Shown here: positions 35,901 to 48,145 of the stretch, in pieces
How positions within the stretch are numbered: the first letter of the stretch is position 1
How the letters are laid out: every line of letters begins with the position of its first letter
From: Eopsaltria australis
Taxonomy: Eukaryota; Chordata; Aves; Passeriformes; Petroicidae
Assembly (NCBI GenBank): GCA_034509425.1
Contig: JAVTVJ010001249.1
Span: 310,001 to 374,000, forward strand
Reading direction: 5' to 3'
Length of the DNA: 64,000 nt
Notes under the pieces: generated by a model
Seen by the model: only the letters and a program-made list of their open reading frames with translations
Databases searched by the model: none
What the model was told of the DNA's origin: nothing
Made by a program: the position numbers and the translations under genes

Positions 35901-38900
35901 AGATGTGATCCAGTGTGATTTGAGAGATGGTTCATGGTGGATGAGGATGAGATGGATGAGCCTTTCTCTTTCATATTGCTGTGAGCACAAGGCAGTTAGG
36001 AATACCGTAGTCCTTTGTACTGGCACGGGAGTAGAATCTATGCGGACTCAATATCTAGAAAAGCTAGATTTTGGCAGCAAGGAAAGCAATAGTTCATTCT
36101 GTTCATTAGAAATCTAAGGCTACTGCCTTTGAGCCAAGGACTTTTTGGGGAAAAGAATTAAAGTAAAAATTTGAGGTTCTCTAAGGATGCTAAATATGGA
36201 GGATCAGTTCCAAAAAGTGCACAAGTGGTGGATTTTAGCTGGCTGCATATATAGGATGTGTAGATAAGAGCTGTAGATAGCTTTTTAAACTTTATGCTGC
36301 TGCTCGTTTACCTTTAAATGTGGAGTTCAGTGCAGATGTGTGTCCAAAAGACAACACCGGAAATTTTTAAGCACTTTTCATCTCTAATGGGCAGTAAACT
36401 ATGTTTAATGAAATGGTGTGAAAACACAACAACCTTTCAGCCTTTTTGCACAGTTTAATACACAGTCAACAGAAAAGTACAAGTGAATAAATACTACTTT
36501 TTCAAAGATCAAGAGACTCATTGACCTTTTCCTTTATATAAGAAGTGAAAAGAAGATTGCTGTTATAGGCAAAAAAGTGTACTCTTATGTCATATGAGTA
36601 CATGGGTATAACACCAACAAAGTAATGGATATTCTACCAGTATTAGACATAAACATGAATCAAAGCATTTCGCTGAAAAATTGCAAGTAATATGGCTAAT
36701 ACTAATACAGTTTTTAGGGCAAAGATGATATACATACATCCCCAGATGTAGCAGGAATTAAGCCGAAAGAGATTGCTGAGGTGAATGTCACTGGATTCTC
36801 CTAGCAACCAGCTGCAAATGCCAGTCATACTACACTGGACTAGTGAGACTCTAAAAAAGCAAGCGCTTCCTATGGAAAGTTCATGGTACTTTCTTTTATG
36901 ACAACTCTGACCTGTGTAGACCATACCCTTTGGCTCTTGGCTCAAGTGAGTGTTTTGCTACATGGGGCAGTATGCCTGAAGATTGAACTCTGCTGCAATT
37001 TACCTTTGTTCAATGGCTGGGATGGCTGGCCATATTCTGGAATCTTAGAAGGCTATGTTGAAGCTCGTAACTGCATTAGAAAGTAGATGATCCAAAAGGG
37101 TCATACCGGAATCCAAATGAAGACAGCGTAATTGCTATTGCCATTCTAATTTACCAATCTGACCAAAACACACTATATTATCAAGGAGTCTGTTTTTGAA
37201 GTATTCACTGAATCTCCATAAGGGTTCCATGCATAGCTGTGGAGAACTTCCTGAGATCCTTCTGTACTTTAATAATAAGCTTTAATAACAGTGTGTCTGC
37301 TGCTCTGATAATGCAGATAGGCAGCAAGCAGAGCTTCATTCTCCAGCTATGACCAGCCACCTCTTCATCAGCATCCTGGATAAAAACTCAAATTTCCCGT
37401 GAATTTCTTCATTAGCTTTTTTTGATGGAAGAAAATGAAGCACAAATATCATGTTCAGAATTATAGTTGTAATTCTGGCATCTGATAGCAGCCGGATTGC
37501 AAAGAGGGTGAAAACCAGAGGAGCAGAATGTCTTCAACATTTACATCCTCTCTATTACATACACGGCCAAACTAAAGAAATTATGTATCTAAATTTTGGT
37601 GACCAGTTGCTACTCCTGGGTCATATAACTGTCTAATCTGAAAGACTTTCCAGGAAGGTTAAACACCCTATACCATGTTCTTCGTGTACAGTAGCTGAGA
37701 CATTTCTGTGCATTTCTCTTCAAAGGAATGAACGTCCTGGAATGTTTTAGCTAGTCTTTGGTAAAGTGCAGTGTATTGAGTGTAGTACAGAATGTACCAA
37801 TTCTTACATTATGCAACTTTGGCAGTTACACGTCTCTTGTTTTCAAGGTCTGACCTGTCTTGTATAAGTGTTGTTTTTTTAATGAGTCAGCAGCCAAACT
37901 CTGCGTGTACCATCACTGGGTATAGAGCCAGATTTGAAAAATGGAATTTAGAATGGTATTCAGCATGAGTGATGAAGTTTATAATTATTAGAGTGGTCTG
38001 TGGAGCTCTATTTCATGCTTTGATTTTAATGCACTTAAATCTGAGATCACTGTCTAACTGTATCTATGAAGCAAAAATGCTGCTTTCACCAGCAGAAAAA
38101 AAGAATACTTTCTGGAAACTAAGGACAGGTTTCCAAGAGGGCTTATCTATCCTTTAAGTATGTATAAATTCAGCTCAAAGTTTAATTGTTCCAATTATGG
38201 CTGCTGAGAAGTTTTAACAACTTGGCCTTATATAGTTCCACAAAGAAATTTATATTTCTACTTCGTCAGTATTAACTTCCTCATGAGCTTTTGCAACATC
38301 TGGTAATATATTTAATTCTGACTACTAAAAATGTGTGCGATCAAGTAAAGCTTTTTGAACTCTAAGCACTTTACTTCTTTATAGTAAATAATCTCTATTA
38401 ATTTTTTAAATTTATTTTTTCCTTGGACATGACTGCGAATGTCAGTTCTATTCCACTGTAGCAGTCTTTTGAAAGGATGCTGCCCTTGACTAGAGAAATG
38501 CAGAGTGCTGAGTTGCTAAAGATACCAGCCCCACGCTTTAGCTTATCAGTCCTGCAAAAAAATTAGTCAGCCATTGTGTTCTACATCTCTAGTGATTACT
38601 AGCTATAAGATGGCATTTTTTATGTTTTCCTCTGTATTCTTCTTCGTGTTGCTAAATAATTACACGGTTTTTTCCTGACAGGTGGATATTGGAAATGACA
38701 CAGCTAAGACAGCTTTTTAGGTTAAAATACATCTCTGAGTTTCTAAATAAATATTTCAACTAAATTTATAAAAACATATGGATGGATTATAACTTTTCAC
38801 AGCAATTACTGGTATTTATTACCTTCCAACAGTTGTACTAATCTTTATAAACATTTTTATTGTGAAATAAACATTTCAAAAAACTATGTCTTATTATTTA

Positions 38901-39929
38901 TGACCATATATGGAGTTTATGTTAAGCAAGTAACTGTACCTTGTGTTTAAAGCTTTTTTGTTTTAAGACATTTGTATTTGTGTATTCGATGACAAAGAAC
39001 TATATTATTTACATAATAACAGTTAATAATTGCTTTATAAAATCAGTTTTCTGTAACTATTTTTGATTTTAATGACTGTTGCACCATTTTAGCTGCTTCC
39101 TGCTGTGAGATATCAGGCCTTGTGTATAAATTTATTGATCATATAATCTTAAGTAATAATCTGGCAATCAAGCAATAACAAAAAGACAAAGTAAACAATA
39201 ACTGTCAAATGTATGTAGCCAATATATGTGTATCAAAATTCTTTGGTTTTTATTACTGCTAGTGTTCTGGCAAGCTGGGAAAATTAACATCTAGGAGTCT
39301 GTTGTCTTCTGTATTCTTCAAGAAACATAGTTTTCATGTGTTTTCTTATATAGTTTCATCGTATTAGAAAGAAATGACATGTAAAGCTTCATATCTACAA
39401 AGTTCTTTCGCTTTCTCACATGACTGCCACAAGGCAACTAAAGGTGATGTTATTATATCCATTCAGAGGTATGAAGTAGTATGGACTCCAGGCAGAAACT
39501 CCTAGATTGCCTAGACTGATCATATTTTATGTGGAATTAATTCATTACAGGTACATAAACAAGAGGTGTGACATAAAACGGTGTTGCAAAACACAGTCAC
39601 ATTTTGGAAGTTAATTTTAAAACTGCTGGTGAGGAAAATAGTCTGTAAGAGGACATGTAGTCAAATGGTTTGGTTTATTTGATGACAGATTCCTTTACAT
39701 CACATTCTAAGGAATAGTTGGTATACTTTTTTAATTATTATTTTTTAAAGAAAGGAAAACTGAATGAGGAAGATGAAAACAAAGGTGCCATCACTTTTTA
39801 CTCTGATTGGTGCTGAATAGTATGTGATTCCAGATCTGTGTAGACCTATGAAGGATTCAAGATGACCAGACCATAATGTATTAATCTGACTGCAAGAAGT
39901 GAAAAGATTAAAACTAAAGCATATTCAGA

Positions 39930-39935
39930 TTTATT
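39930..39935 (-). terminator. MLANA: Candidate MLANA poly(A) signal
   Basis: AATAAA on the - strand (TTTATT on +) lies about 180 nt past the MLANA stop. Another copy lies further on near 39675, so a longer 3' end is possible. Confidence 0.4.
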
Positions 39936-40115
39936 AAGGTATTTCAAGGACCAGTTCTGTAAATTAAGCGGGAATGCTTTCCAGCAACTGCTAATGAGAA
40001 CATGTTGTTTTCTTTTGTATGATTTTAGCTTTAAGAAAGTTAAGCATATACAGGAAATTAAGAGCAAGCATGAAGAAATGAAATCAGTATGTTTAGTGTT
40101 TCAGATTTCATGTTA

Positions 40116-40184
40116 TCATGGTGAATAAGGTGGTGGTGACTGATCTGCAGCAATTTTATCATAAGCTGGTGGAGCATCAGGTAC
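40116..40184 (-). CDS. MLANA: MLANA last coding exon
   Basis: The acceptor is CTTACCATAG|GTACC. The exon has 22 codons plus TGA (40118-40116): VPDAPPAYDKIAADQ then SPPPYSP. Both PPxY motifs are intact. It is too short to stand out as an open frame. Confidence 0.94.
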   Translation of the reverse strand, partial: VPDAPPAYDKIAADQSPPPYSP

Positions 40185-43100
40185 CTATGGTAAGGAAAAT
40201 GGGTGTGAAAGATAAAAAATAAACAATTGAGTTACAAGAAAAATGACAAGAAAATTACATTCAACACACAGCAAACTATTTACCACCATATTAGATACAG
40301 TTCTATGACTTACAGAAGTTGAGCTCATTCATTGTGTCTATTTTTTAAGGTTATTTTTGGTAGTATGTTTTCTGGTTTTGCATCCGATTCACTTTATTGC
40401 TATTGCATCCAAAGAGAGAATTTTTGGTGCTGTAAAGGCAGGAATATTTTTCTTATACATATGGGGTGTTTTTATATTGATAATTGAGATAAATATTGAA
40501 GCTTGTCTTTAGGAGTCTTGATGTAGGCACATTGTCTTATTTCTGATGGTAAAAATTTGAGCAGCTTATTTTAAATTGTTTGAAGTTAGCCTCTTCTCTA
40601 TTCTAAAGCAATTTAAACACACCCTTTTATATACTTATCACTTAATTTACCTCTCTGAAAATTAAAAGTTTAAGTGTTTGTCTTTCCACAGGGATTAGAA
40701 TAGCTAGCACATTGAAGTTTTATAATGTTCCCTGACAATGCTTATCAGAGTAGAGCATACCAGACACAATCCATTTCTTGTTTGTCAGAATGGCCGAAAA
40801 GGGAGATGTTTTGGGTTTTTCAGTACATTTCAGCATTCAGGTGTTGCATCATTCTAATAGATTGCCTAATGATCATACAATTTAAGAGTAAATGTAAAAT
40901 GAAGACAGTAACTTTTAAAATAAGAATTCTAAATAGTAGATTTAATTTTTTTTTAATTTTTCACGGTACAAATTTTTCAAAATACTCCTTTTTAAGTTGA
41001 TACTGAGGCATTGAGGTCTCAGTGTATGAGAGCATACACTAAGGGAGAAATCATGAAGTGCCTGTTTATCAGTATTACCTCACCATGTCTTACTCAGTTT
41101 TAGGTGAGATTGTGAGTTGCAACTTACCACAGAATTAAAGTGTCTGTAGTCCTGCAGAGCCATTTTGCAGTCCAGTATTTCTCCCTCACCTACCACATTT
41201 CGTATTGTGCTCACACCAGAACTTTTGCTCTGTGACACATGAGAAAGAAATATGGGGAAGGGGAAAGGAAGAAGATACTGTGAAGTTGGATCAAAATTTG
41301 ACAGCACATTTACAGTATGTATTAGAATCTGGGATTAGACACAATGCAACTAAGAAAGATACTTTACCTAACACTTCTTGCTGTCTCTGCTGAGACATAT
41401 GCTCCCTCCCCTGTGTAATCCGATTACATTGCCAGAAAAATAAATACCACGTTTTTTAGGTCCCAGACTGATGCAGGAACTGACATCTCATGTACCCGAA
41501 TGCCTCCTCCTTTTTATGCCACCTATTTCTTTCCTTAATCCCCAACCTTTTTATTTTCTGTTTTTTCAATGTTTCTTTTGTACACATTCTGTACCAGTTC
41601 TCCCCTAGCCAAAAACAGCCTAAGAAAAATGTGATTTTCAAAACCAGAAAGTAGCAATCTGTTATGAGAAGAAACTAACAAACAGATAATGCTTTTTGCC
41701 AGGATGTACAAAGCAGGTATTAGGCTTGATTTTTGAAGGGTTTTTTTTGAGTATTACCTTCATTTTTACAACATTTCACTATGAAAGTTCAGTTTTTAGG
41801 TATTCTGCCAGTTGATATATGTATTGGATAGATAACTGGAAAGGGAATGGGACAAAGTTACCAGAAACAGCAAGGAAATAGATTTGCTCACTTTGATGAG
41901 AGCTTTGCTGGATTTTTTAATCACAAATAGTTAATCTTCTTCAAAAAATTAGGATAACAAAAAGATATATACTGTAAAACATATATTTGGATAAAGCTAT
42001 GTGGAGTAGAGTTCATTTTCTTTTAAACAGCTGATAACAGTGCTTTGTTTTGGATTCATTATGAGACTAATGCTGATAACACAACAATGATTTGGTTTTT
42101 GCTCAGTAGCTCTTACTCTTAAGTCAAGGACTTTTCAGTGACTCATGCTCTGCCACAAAGCAGATGCACATGAAACTGGGAAGGTTCATGGCTGGGACAC
42201 CTGACCTGAGCTAGCCAAAGGGATATTCCACACCAGAGAACATAATAAATAAATATATGCCCAGTATATAAAGCAGGGATTTGGCTGGGAGGGGCTGATC
42301 ACTGCTCAGGAATGAGATGGGCATCAGTTGGGGGTGGTGAGAAACTGTATCGGGCATCACTTGTTCCTTTGGGGTTTTACGCCTCTTTCTCTCCATTTCA
42401 TTATTATTATTATTAGTAGTCGTAGTAGTAGTAGTATATGATTAAATTTTGTTTCAATTATTGAACTGTTCTTATCTCAACCCTTGAAGTTTACCATTTC
42501 TTTCCAATTGTCTTCCACACCAGGGTGGCAGTGGGAAGTAAGCAAGTGTCTACAGAGTGATTAATTTCTGTCTGGGGTTAAACCATAACAAACTTTTACT
42601 TTAAAGGATTAAAAAATACCTCCCCTTCATAGGAGAGGTAGCAGAACTTCAAAAATAAAGCTTTGGGACTTCTAACAACGTGTGTTATGAGAAGGATTGT
42701 ACCTTTTTTTAAAATATTTTCCAAGGAGACATAAATGAAAATATTTTTAAAGTAGCCTTTAGAAAATAAATCTCAAACTTGCCCCACTTCTTTTGTAAAT
42801 CTTAAATCTTCAAGTCAAATTTTATATGGATGAATCACACATCACCCGTATGTGAGCATATTTACCTACTTGTAACAGTTATTTTTCCTCTCTGTTTCCT
42901 AGATTTACTCTAATCATATCTGTCCTTATTTAGGGGTAAATCTTATGAATAGTGAATATATTAATTTTATTTGAATGAAAGGACACAGAAAGTCGCTTCG
43001 TTTTGTGTAAATATAAATATAATGCTTCCTAGAAATAATTTTTTCTACTGATGTGTTGTGCAAAGTTTGGCAACTAGTTTCATGTCCCTTTTCTTCTGGT

Positions 43101-45975
43101 TCCTCTTACCCCTTTGTCTGACTTCCAAGTTCTTCAGGACAGGTTGTGTTTCATATTGTGTGATTTTGGCATATGTCAGTGTAAATACTGCCTGAGATAA
43201 TGATGTCCTGTTACAGATTTGATGTTCTCTGCATTAGTGTCATCCAAATCAAGGTAATATGTTATTGAAATAATAGCATGATAGAAAATGAGCTGCCACA
43301 CTTACCCGCAGACTTTTGTAGCCACTACGTCTTTTGTAATACCAGCAGCCAAAGGCAAGTAAAATTGCCAGCACCAAAATGAAAAGTCCAATACCCAGAG
43401 CTCTGTTGGGAAAGCAAAACAAAATAATTAGCACCACAACTAGATGCATCCTCCTGGGAGCAAGAATGGTTAGACCAAAGTTTGTGTCAGAGTCCTTTGA
43501 TCAAAGGAAGGCATGGAGCAGAATTTACCTCGGAAAGTAGGCAAATAACTTCAGCCAGTTTCTGTTGATTTAGCCGTTAGCTAATTTCTCTACCAAGTTC
43601 TTAAACATTTAAAAAATATATTTCTTTCAAAATAATTGTCTATCAGTGACTACTGATTCCAGAAACATACCTGTGTGTAAATCTAGCAAATCAGAGTGTT
43701 GTGTGAAATAAATTACATGCCACATCTGCAATGATGCAGCTCATGTTTATTTGCTAAATTTCTCTAGTCAGCAAGTATTGAAAAATGTATCCTAATTGCA
43801 TGATATTGCAACAACTTCTAATGATGGAAGGGGTTTTTGGATACATAAAACATGTTACAACCTTAAAACATGACTAAGAAACTTTGAATTATATATAAAG
43901 ATCTCTATAAAGATTTAGTTCTTGCATGACATACTAGGCACTGTATTGGTGTCACTGGGTCATTTTAGAGAAAATATGCTTTGCAAACTGTGCTGTAAAA
44001 CATCCTTCCCACTGCTCACTGAGGACTTGGCAGAAGCAGCACAGTTCCACTCTATGTTAAGAAGCAAACTGACAAAGTAATTTCAATTTCCTAGTCACAA
44101 AACCCTTTCATTCAGTGTTACTACCCTCCCTGTGGAATTCATTCTCCATTTTTTTGTTCTTTCCCTGTTCAGGAACAGAAGAATATGTGAAATAGTTAAA
44201 CAGAAAAGAGTATGGGAGAAAAATTACTATGTGAATCAGGATAAAGCCATTCTAACATACTTCTGTATATCTTATGCCCAGTTGCCTTGCAGTAATTACC
44301 CCAGGTTTTTCCACTGGGACTGAGTAGTTGCATATGTGACTTATCAGAGAGTTTTTATATCTGCTACCATTTTCACTGACCCCAAGTCTCATGAAGGAGT
44401 ACTTCCTTGTGAACTAAAGAGCCTGAAAGGAGATGCAAGCAGATTTGTGTGGCAGAACAGGCTGCTTTTTTGTCTGAACTCCCTGTGTGCTGTTTGAACC
44501 ATGAAGCCCCTTGGAGAAAAAGGGATTTTCTTTTTCCCAAGTATGTGGATCTTGTAAGTTTCTCCTGCCCCTTGGAGACTTTGTGTGGCCTGCAGGCCTA
44601 TTTAATCCAAGAACAGAGCTCACAGCAGTCACTTTCTGATGCAGCCAAAGTTATGAGATGGCTCCACTGATTTTGCTACTCTTGCCAGCACAGTTAAAAT
44701 TTGAAGGGACTACTTATCCAGGCAGCTGCTGTCCTCTACATTTTCAGACTTTCTGTTTTCCACATGTTGTGTGACAGTAGCTGTCCATTAGCCTGTATGC
44801 CCCCAGAATGCATGTCATTTCTGGAGCTGGTACTTCTGACTGCACATTCACCATCTAACTCCTTCCCCAACTACTCAGAGGCAAGTATGGAAAGTGTGCA
44901 TGCAATTTCTTGCAATTCCAGTTAAAGCTGAAGTTGTGCTACTGGGCTCTTATCTAGAATACCCCTAGTACTGAAAGGAGAGTGTCACTTTTGCATATCT
45001 AGGAAAACTGCTTACAGTTGCAGCCACTAGAATTTAGAGCAGTTAGAGGTGAGCATGCCTAGTTTCAAATGCTGAAACATGACCAGCCAGCTTTTTTGTT
45101 TGTTTGTTTGTTTGTTTGTTTGTTTTAAACTGAACTGCTTTGGATGGACTATTAGAGAGCTTTCCCCTTGTTTATTCTTTTTGCCAGGGCTGATCATGGA
45201 GGAGCAGCTATCTTGCAATGTGTTTCCAACAAGTCATTAAGTTTTGGGCCCAGTAAGCCAGTACCAGCAGCGCAATTCACATAGAGATATCCCAAGCCCA
45301 CTGGAATTACTTGTCTAAATGTAATAATGTAATAAAATAATGTATTAAATAATAATGTAATAAAACATCACCAGTTGGGTGGTGTCTCTAATAATCCCAG
45401 ACCAAACATATTTTATTGTAATTCAAAGATAAAAAATATTAGCCAAAACCAATTTGGAAGTCACATTTATATGGCATTGATGTCTTTCACCTTTTTTTAA
45501 AACCATTTCTCTGGGGGGTTTTCCCCATTCTTTAGGGTGAGACAATGTCCCTTTGAGGTTCCTGAGAGAGGTCTATGAGTCTAGAGATTTAGTATACAGA
45601 TCACCTTGCAACAGCCTCAAAAGTAAATTCTAAATAAGCCTCAATAAACCTGGTAAAGGCTAGTGACTTGTGATCATATGGTTTAACTCTAGATTCTTGA
45701 ATTCTGCAATTCTGATTTTTCGTAACACTAAGGGCTCTTTAAGATTGAACTCTGACAAATATTAGAGACAACTATAACATAGTTAAAATGCACTCCATCT
45801 ATATACAGCAGTGACTTTTTTTGATACAATTTTCTGTTTTTCTTTCAATGCAAATTCTTTCACCAGCTTACATGCTAACATAGGTTTTGATTTATGCTTA
45901 CTCTTCTGCTGCAAAATAGGTGTGTCCTTTCCCTCTGAAATAGTTGCCATCTGGGTGGTTATATCTTCTGGGCAT
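40116..45975 (-). CDS. MLANA: MLANA (melan-A / MART-1), complete coding region in four exons
   Basis: A small single-pass membrane protein of melanosomes and endosomes, which in mammals supports PMEL maturation in pigment cells. Coding exons on the - strand are 45975-45902, 43402-43306, 41229-41128 and 40184-40116, in phases 2, 0 and 0, giving 113 residues against 118 in human. It starts MPRRYNHPDGNYF, comparable to human MPREDAHFIYGY. The membrane segment follows (ALGIGLFILVLAILLAFGCW), then a basic stop-transfer KRRSGYKSLR. The C-terminus, VPDAPPAYDKIAADQ then SPPPYSP, matches the human tail almost exactly. PPAY and PPPY fit the PPxY motif used by Nedd4-family ubiquitin ligases, reported to bind the human protein. 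The third exon is the most diverged and aligns to human only through D-x-K-x-x-LQ. All junctions obey GT/AG. Confidence 0.95.
40185..41127 (-). other. MLANA: MLANA last intron
   Basis: AT-rich, 943 bp, bounded by GTAAGT and CCATAG on the - strand. No repeat or RNA gene recognised. Confidence 0.8.
41128..41229 (-). CDS. MLANA: MLANA cytoplasmic-tail exon (102 nt)
   Basis: The acceptor is TGTGTCACAG|AGC and the donor TCTGTG|GTAAGT, phase 0 at both ends, 34 codons. The peptide begins SKSSGVSTIRN and ends DCKMALQDYRHFNSV. It aligns to human DSKVSLQEKNCEPV immediately before the conserved last exon. The rest is highly diverged, so the call rests on position, phase and this short match. Confidence 0.85.
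42160..42590 (+). mobile_element. Solo LTR of an avian endogenous retrovirus (ERVL-like)
   Basis: Blocks in order are AGCTAGCCAAAGGGATATTCC, a TATATAAA box at 42265-42272, GGCATCAGTTGGGGGTGGTGA, an ATTAAA poly(A)-type signal at 42441, ATCTCAACCCTTG, and a 3' end GGGGTTAAACCATAACA finishing in CA. These match an LTR common in birds. The 5' edge is uncertain. No internal retroviral genes are present. Confidence 0.75.
42399..42437. repeat. (ATT)n-(AGT)n triplet microsatellite
   Basis: Five ATT units followed by AGT units with one C interruption, inside the solo LTR. Confidence 0.9.
43306..43402 (-). CDS. MLANA: MLANA transmembrane exon (97 nt)
   Basis: The acceptor is CCCAACAG|A, completing a Glu codon; the donor is TGCGG|GTAAGT. 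The exon encodes the membrane helix ALGIGLFILVLAILLAF, GCWYYK and the basic flank RRSGYKSLR. The GIG core lines up with the human segment AAGIGILTV, a well-known T-cell epitope region. Confidence 0.95.
43403..45901 (-). other. MLANA: MLANA intron between start exon and membrane exon
   Basis: A 2.5-kb intron with a (TTTG)n microsatellite at 45095-45126. No coding exon or named repeat was recognised. Short open frames near 44.4-44.9 kb look like chance. Confidence 0.7.
45095..45126. repeat. (TTTG)n microsatellite
   Basis: About seven TTTG units in an MLANA intron. Confidence 0.95.
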
Positions 45976-46000
45976 TTTGTGAGGTTGGTCCTGCTCAAAC
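45902..46000 (-). CDS. MLANA: MLANA exon 2 (start codon exon)
   Basis: The acceptor CCCTGTAG ends at 46001. A 25-nt leader precedes the ATG at 45975-45973, whose context (A at -3) is favourable. The exon encodes MPRRYNHPDGNYF and on to HTYFAAE, then ends with GA before the donor GAAGA|GTAAGC (phase 2). Confidence 0.92.
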
Positions 46001-46835
46001 CTACAGGGTAGAAACACAGTGTGATAAATAATTTGTTAGCTTTAAGGCATAATATTTTCAGCTTCTTTGTTTCAATGGGAGCATTTTAGACAGGCAGGAT
46101 AATCTGATATCTTCAGAATCAAGTAGATCTATATGCATACACAACAGTCCCCATTTAAGATAAAGCTCAAAACCGTAACTGTAGTCTACATATTAGTATA
46201 ACCACTGACATCAAGGTGTTTGCAACTGAGTGTAACAGAGTTTGCAGAATTTGACATGATCTTTTTAGGTACCAGGTGATGGCAGACTTCTGAAGCAAAA
46301 TCTAGAATATAGAAAAAAATGCAATTTACATGGACAAGAAACACTATTGAGAAGAAAAACTAATACTGTTCTTACAAATAGTTGTTTTTCTATTCTGTTT
46401 CGCCCTGTAAACACTCGGGACAGGTTTTCACTCACTGGAGACTCTCAGAGATCTGTTGAATTTCAGATGAGAATACTGATTTATGTCTGCTGACAATCTA
46501 AACTCAGATGTGTAGGGAATTTATATTACAATCTTAATTCCCAGTCTTAAGGTGATAATCATAGCTGTCTGAACAGTTAAAAGTCTATTCAATCAACTAT
46601 AGTGAAGAAATCCACACATAATCATGTTTCTTTAATGTGAAGAGCACAACAACAGATCCTACTTAATAGTATCCCACTAATCTAAAATTATAAAACATGA
46701 TGACTTTACTGAAGAGAATTCTAGCCAGGAAAGAAAACATTATGAGTTCACTTAGAGACAGTCAAGCCTCTTCTAAAGCATAATTTTAAAGCAAGGCTGA
46801 AAATTTTGTGCAAAACAAAACAATATAAATCTTAC

Positions 46836-46950
46836 CTTCTTCAGACCTGTATTCTGTCTGTTAACTGAAGGCATATGCAGCTTTCTTTGGCTTGGTCTGT
46901 TTTTTACTCCTTTGATCTGTCCTCTTATGACTATCACGAGTTTAAATTCC
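46836..46950 (-). other. MLANA: Probable MLANA non-coding first exon (5' limit uncertain)
   Basis: A strong donor (CTGAAGAAG|GTAAGA, exon end at 46836) lies 835 nt upstream of the acceptor of the start-codon exon, with no closer obvious donor. The transcription start is not visible; 46950 is only a placeholder limit. The exon would carry an upstream ATG at 46874. Confidence 0.5.
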
Positions 46951-47964
46951 TTTCAGTACAGCTTCTGAATGCATTAATTAGCATGAAAGGGGCAAGTAGA
47001 CAACTTCTCTTTTTCTTCTGCATCCTCCCCTCTTAAAAAGCAGCAGAAAAATCTGTTATTTCTTGATTAATTATGTGTGCTCTGAGAGACAGCCCAGCAC
47101 CTTTTTACCTGTCCAATAAGTACAAGCTCCTAGAGTGGGCAGACTGTTTCTAGATTCAAACATATTTTGATCTAAGGCTGCTTATTTTGTTACAGAGGAC
47201 TGGTATTTTTGCATGTATTTACTATAGCTTTGTTTATGCACACTTTTTACACCATTTTAACTGTGCAAACTGGTATATGTGGAGCAAAACTCATTACACT
47301 GTGACAGAAGTGTCTTAGATTAAGGTAAAAACAGTTTAATTCTATATTGAAAAGCAAATACTGTACCAAAAAGAGGGTCTGTCCCAAGGGCTGCAGAACT
47401 AATGAAGCCTGGCCTTTGCCTGTGCTAACACTGTGGTAATTCCATTTACAAGATCAGGCAAGAAATGGCAGTCTGTGATTTATTCAGAGGTCTGGATACT
47501 GTGATATACCAGCAATTAGTTACTGCCAAAAGAGCGGGAAGATAGAAGAACTGTGTTCTGCTTGTCATTTGTCCTAATGAATCATTAGTCTGAGCCTCTG
47601 TCCTTCTACGGATTTTTTTAAGTTTGAAGGATTAAACACTTCTAAGTTTTCTCTTGTCTTTGAAGCTGTGCACTGAGCTCTAAATGTGGTGAAAATGGCT
47701 GACAAACTCAAAAGAAAATACGAAAGAACAGATAATGTGAGTGACCAACATCCATTTCATTAGGAAGTCAGATGAAAAGTATTAACATTGATATTCTTTA
47801 GCTAGTGCGGGGCTGCTTCTGTATTTTTCCTAATTATGGTAAATATCTGATCTGTCTTTATATATTTTTCCATTGTAGTGCCTAGTGACAGGACCAGAGG
47901 CAGTGGGCACAGACTGAAACACAGGCTGTGCTCTCTGAACAGCAGGAGATGGTTTTTTTTCCTG

Positions 47965-48145
47965 TGAGGGTGACTGGGCACTAGCACAGGTTGCCCTGAG
48001 AGTTTATCAGGTTTCCCGTGCTGGAGATCTGCAAAAGCTGTCTGGACTCAGTCATGGGCAACCAGCTCCAGGTGGTTCTGCTGCAGCAGAGGGTAAGACC
48101 ACAGGACCTCCAGAGGTGCCTTCCAAACTCAGTCATTCTGTGATT
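47965..48145 (+). mobile_element. CR1 LINE 3'-end fragment
   Basis: It runs from GGGCACTAGCACAGGTTGCC to CAAACTCAGTCATTCTGTGA, the CR1 3' UTR and tail in + orientation. Diverged and 5'-truncated. Confidence 0.85.

Larger units (their letters stand above)
28691..39900. other. Gene-poor intergenic region between convergent KIAA2026 and MLANA
   Basis: About 11 kb of AT-rich DNA with no coding exon recognised on either strand. Contents: a 43-bp tandem duplication (30251-30336) and a - strand CR1 end (35715-35900). Its left part may include longer KIAA2026 3' UTR. The longest frames are around 100 codons and look like chance. Confidence 0.65.
41230..43305 (-). other. MLANA: MLANA intron containing a solo LTR
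   Basis: A 2.1-kb intron. Its middle holds a + oriented solo LTR (about 42160-42590), antisense to MLANA, with an ATT/AGT triplet microsatellite inside it. Nothing else recognised. Confidence 0.75.

Noticed and set aside
45783..45998. 71-residue - strand frame overlapping the MLANA start exon as a separate protein
   Set aside because: It has no ATG start and is an alternate frame of the real MLANA exon, whose product matches melan-A.
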